Shown here one piece after another: positions 4,826 through 6,160 of a DNA stretch of 6,160 bases. The notes beneath the pieces are model-generated. The model made no database searches. It worked only from the letters and a program-made list of their open reading frames with translations, and was not told where the DNA came from. The DNA comes from Pseudanabaenales cyanobacterium (GTDB taxonomy: Bacteria > Cyanobacteriota > Cyanobacteriia > Phormidesmidales > Phormidesmidaceae): assembly GCA_022360135.1 (NCBI GenBank), contig JAKSDM010000968.1, positions 1 to 6,160 of the forward strand, written 5' to 3'. The position numbers and the translations under genes were made by a program. Numbering within the stretch: the first letter of the stretch is position 1; the number at the start of each line of letters is the position of its first letter.

Positions 4826-6088
4826 ATGCCCCCAAACTTAACCATCATCAATGCTCAATTAATCGGCAAACCAGGTTTGCAGTATGTTTCAATTTGTAAA
4901 GGAAAGATTGATGCGATCGCGCCGATGGCGTCGGCCTTGCCAAAAAAACAGTCGTTTGAATCCCCCCAGCTGGATCTGAAGGGGGACTGGATCTCGCTCG
5001 GAGGCGTGGACCTACAAATTAATGGGGCTCTGGGGCTGGCGTTTCCGGATTTGAGACCGGGGGATGAGGAGAAGCTGGCGCAGATTTGTGGATTTCTTTG
5101 GGATTGCGGTATTGACGCCTTTCTACCGACTCTTGTCACCACCGCAGTTGCAAAGATTCGTCAAGTGCTAACTGTCCTCCAGAATTTCAGCGCCCAGTCA
5201 ATCGAGAAGCCAATCGAAAAGCCAAGCGCCCGAATTTTTGGGGTTCATTTGGAGGGCCCATTCCTCAACTCCGAAAAACGAGGAGCCCATCCAGCAGAGT
5301 ATTTGCTGCCATTGACATTAGAGCAAGTTAAACGGGTGTTGGGGAATGGGGCTGAGATGGTGAAAATCATTACCCTGGCGCCGGAGCTAGATATTAGCGG
5401 GGACGTGATCCCTTATCTCAAATCCTTAGGCATTACAGTAAGTCTGGGGCATTCCCAAGCAACTTCCGCTGAAGCGAAAGCAGCGTTCGAACAGGGGGCC
5501 TCAATGGTGACCCATGCGTTTAATGCGATGCCAGGGTTGCATCATCGGCAGCCGGGATTATTAGGGGCTGCGATCGCCCATCCTGAAGTTGACTGTGGGC
5601 TGATCGCCGATGGTCAACACGTATGCCCAACCATGCTAGATGTCTTCCTACGGGCCTGTCGGGGAGGACTGAAGCAGGCTGGATATGGTCCAGGCGTGTT
5701 TCTAGTCAGTGACGCCTTAGCTCCTCTAGGATTACCGGATGGGATCTATCCTTGGGATAGTCGCCAGATCGAAGTCAAGCAGGGTACAGCTCGCCTGCCG
5801 AATGGCGTCTTGACTGGAACCACTCGACCCTTGCTAGCAGGCGTTCAGAATTTGGTCAAATGGGGAATCTGTGATGTGGAGGAGGCGATCGCGCTGGCCA
5901 CCGAAGCCCCCCGAAATGCGATCGGCCTTCCCGGACTATCTCCCGGGCAACCGGCCCACCTATTACGTTGGCGTCTTAATCCAGCCCTGAGAACGCTGAC
6001 TTGGCAACGCTTGAATCTTAATAGCGAGTCAATAGGAATGATTGTCAACCCCTCTCTGACTCGTTATCCTTCAGGTAGAAACGATTAA
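4826..6088 (+). CDS. nagA: N-acetylglucosamine-6-phosphate deacetylase
   Basis: Cytoplasmic amidohydrolase that hydrolyses GlcNAc-6-phosphate to glucosamine-6-phosphate and acetate, feeding cell-wall amino-sugar recycling. It has 420 aa, slightly longer than the usual 380-400. The amidohydrolase core shows metal ligands aligning with E. coli NagA: E143 in HLEGPF (E131), H209 in SLGHS (H195), H230 in THAFNAM (H216) and the catalytic D296 in SDALAPLGLPDG (D273). The first-strand motif is DLQING (Q64, N66) instead of HxH, the form seen in the E. coli enzyme, which binds one metal. HHRQPGLLG (239-247) and DGQHV (262-266) fit the substrate site. About 20 residues after the usual end (MIVNPSL to RND) are unlike the family and look like a short added tail. 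The start matches the family N-terminus (LTIINAQLIG), but no Shine-Dalgarno precedes it. It is followed 14 bp later by another plus-strand gene, so the two may be co-transcribed. Confidence 0.95.
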   Translation: MPPNLTIINAQLIGKPGLQYVSICKGKIDAIAPMASALPKKQSFESPQLDLKGDWISLGGVDLQINGALGLAFPDLRPGDEEKLAQICGFLWDCGIDAFLPTLVTTAVAKIRQVLTVLQNFSAQSIEKPIEKPSARIFGVHLEGPFLNSEKRGAHPAEYLLPLTLEQVKRVLGNGAEMVKIITLAPELDISGDVIPYLKSLGITVSLGHSQATSAEAKAAFEQGASMVTHAFNAMPGLHHRQPGLLGAAIAHPEVDCGLIADGQHVCPTMLDVFLRACRGGLKQAGYGPGVFLVSDALAPLGLPDGIYPWDSRQIEVKQGTARLPNGVLTGTTRPLLAGVQNLVKWGICDVEEAIALATEAPRNAIGLPGLSPGQPAHLLRWRLNPALRTLTWQRLNLNSESIGMIVNPSLTRYPSGRND

Positions 6089-6102
6089 TGAAGAGACCTA
6101 AA

Positions 6103-6160
6103 ATGGCAACCAATACCTCTTTAGAGGAACGGATTGCAGCAGTAGAAGCCGCGATCGTTG
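6103..6160 (+). CDS. Start of a protein of unknown function (partial)
   Basis: An ATG at 6103 opens a frame reading MATNTSLEERIAAVEAAIV to the window edge. GAAGAGA (6090-6096) serves as a Shine-Dalgarno-like element at 6-nt spacing. An in-frame alternative ATG at 6088 overlaps the nagA stop codon as TAATG and would add MKRPK. The visible part has leucine, isoleucine and valine at 3-4 residue intervals among charged residues, which suggests a coiled coil. Such N-termini occur in small cyanobacterial proteins, some of them antitoxin-like, but 19 residues do not identify it. The 14-bp gap from nagA suggests an operon. Confidence 0.6.
   Translation, partial: MATNTSLEERIAAVEAAIV

Overview
The window looks like chromosomal DNA from a cyanobacterium of moderate GC content. 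Six copies of the octamer GCGATCGC (HIP1) occur in about 6.2 kb, where chance predicts roughly 0.1. The gene families also fit: a DICT-GAF histidine kinase, an Amt with a cleavable signal, cyanobacterial-type PurE and NagA, and a heptanucleotide tandem repeat between genes. I cannot name the species.

Layout. Positions 1-1917 (minus) hold a sensor histidine kinase whose last few residues lie beyond the left edge. Positions 1918-2229 are intergenic, with a predicted kinase promoter and a strong hairpin terminator for the gene upstream. Positions 2230-3633 (minus) encode an ammonium transporter of the Amt/Rh family. Positions 3634-4145 are a long non-coding stretch with a perfect NtcA-type palindrome, small repeats and a short inverted repeat. 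Positions 4146-4667 (minus) encode PurE. Positions 4668-4825 are a divergent intergenic region with a six-unit heptamer repeat and a pyrimidine-rich tract. Positions 4826-6088 (plus) encode NagA (N-acetylglucosamine-6-phosphate deacetylase). A further plus-strand gene starts at 6103 or 6088 and leaves the window after about 20 codons.

Functionally these are mostly independent nitrogen-related and housekeeping genes, not one pathway. Amt imports ammonium, PurE acts in de novo purine synthesis, and NagA recycles amino sugars. The kinase has no response regulator beside it in the window. The terminator at 2110-2158 suggests that amt and the kinase are separate transcription units.

I found no mobile element, CRISPR array, tRNA or rRNA, and no convincing new multi-gene system. 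The most interesting signal is the NtcA palindrome at 3993-4008. It sits about 360 bp from the likely amt start, and its spacing to a -10 box is better on the strand facing away from amt. That suggests a long amt leader, an unannotated NtcA-controlled transcript, or both.
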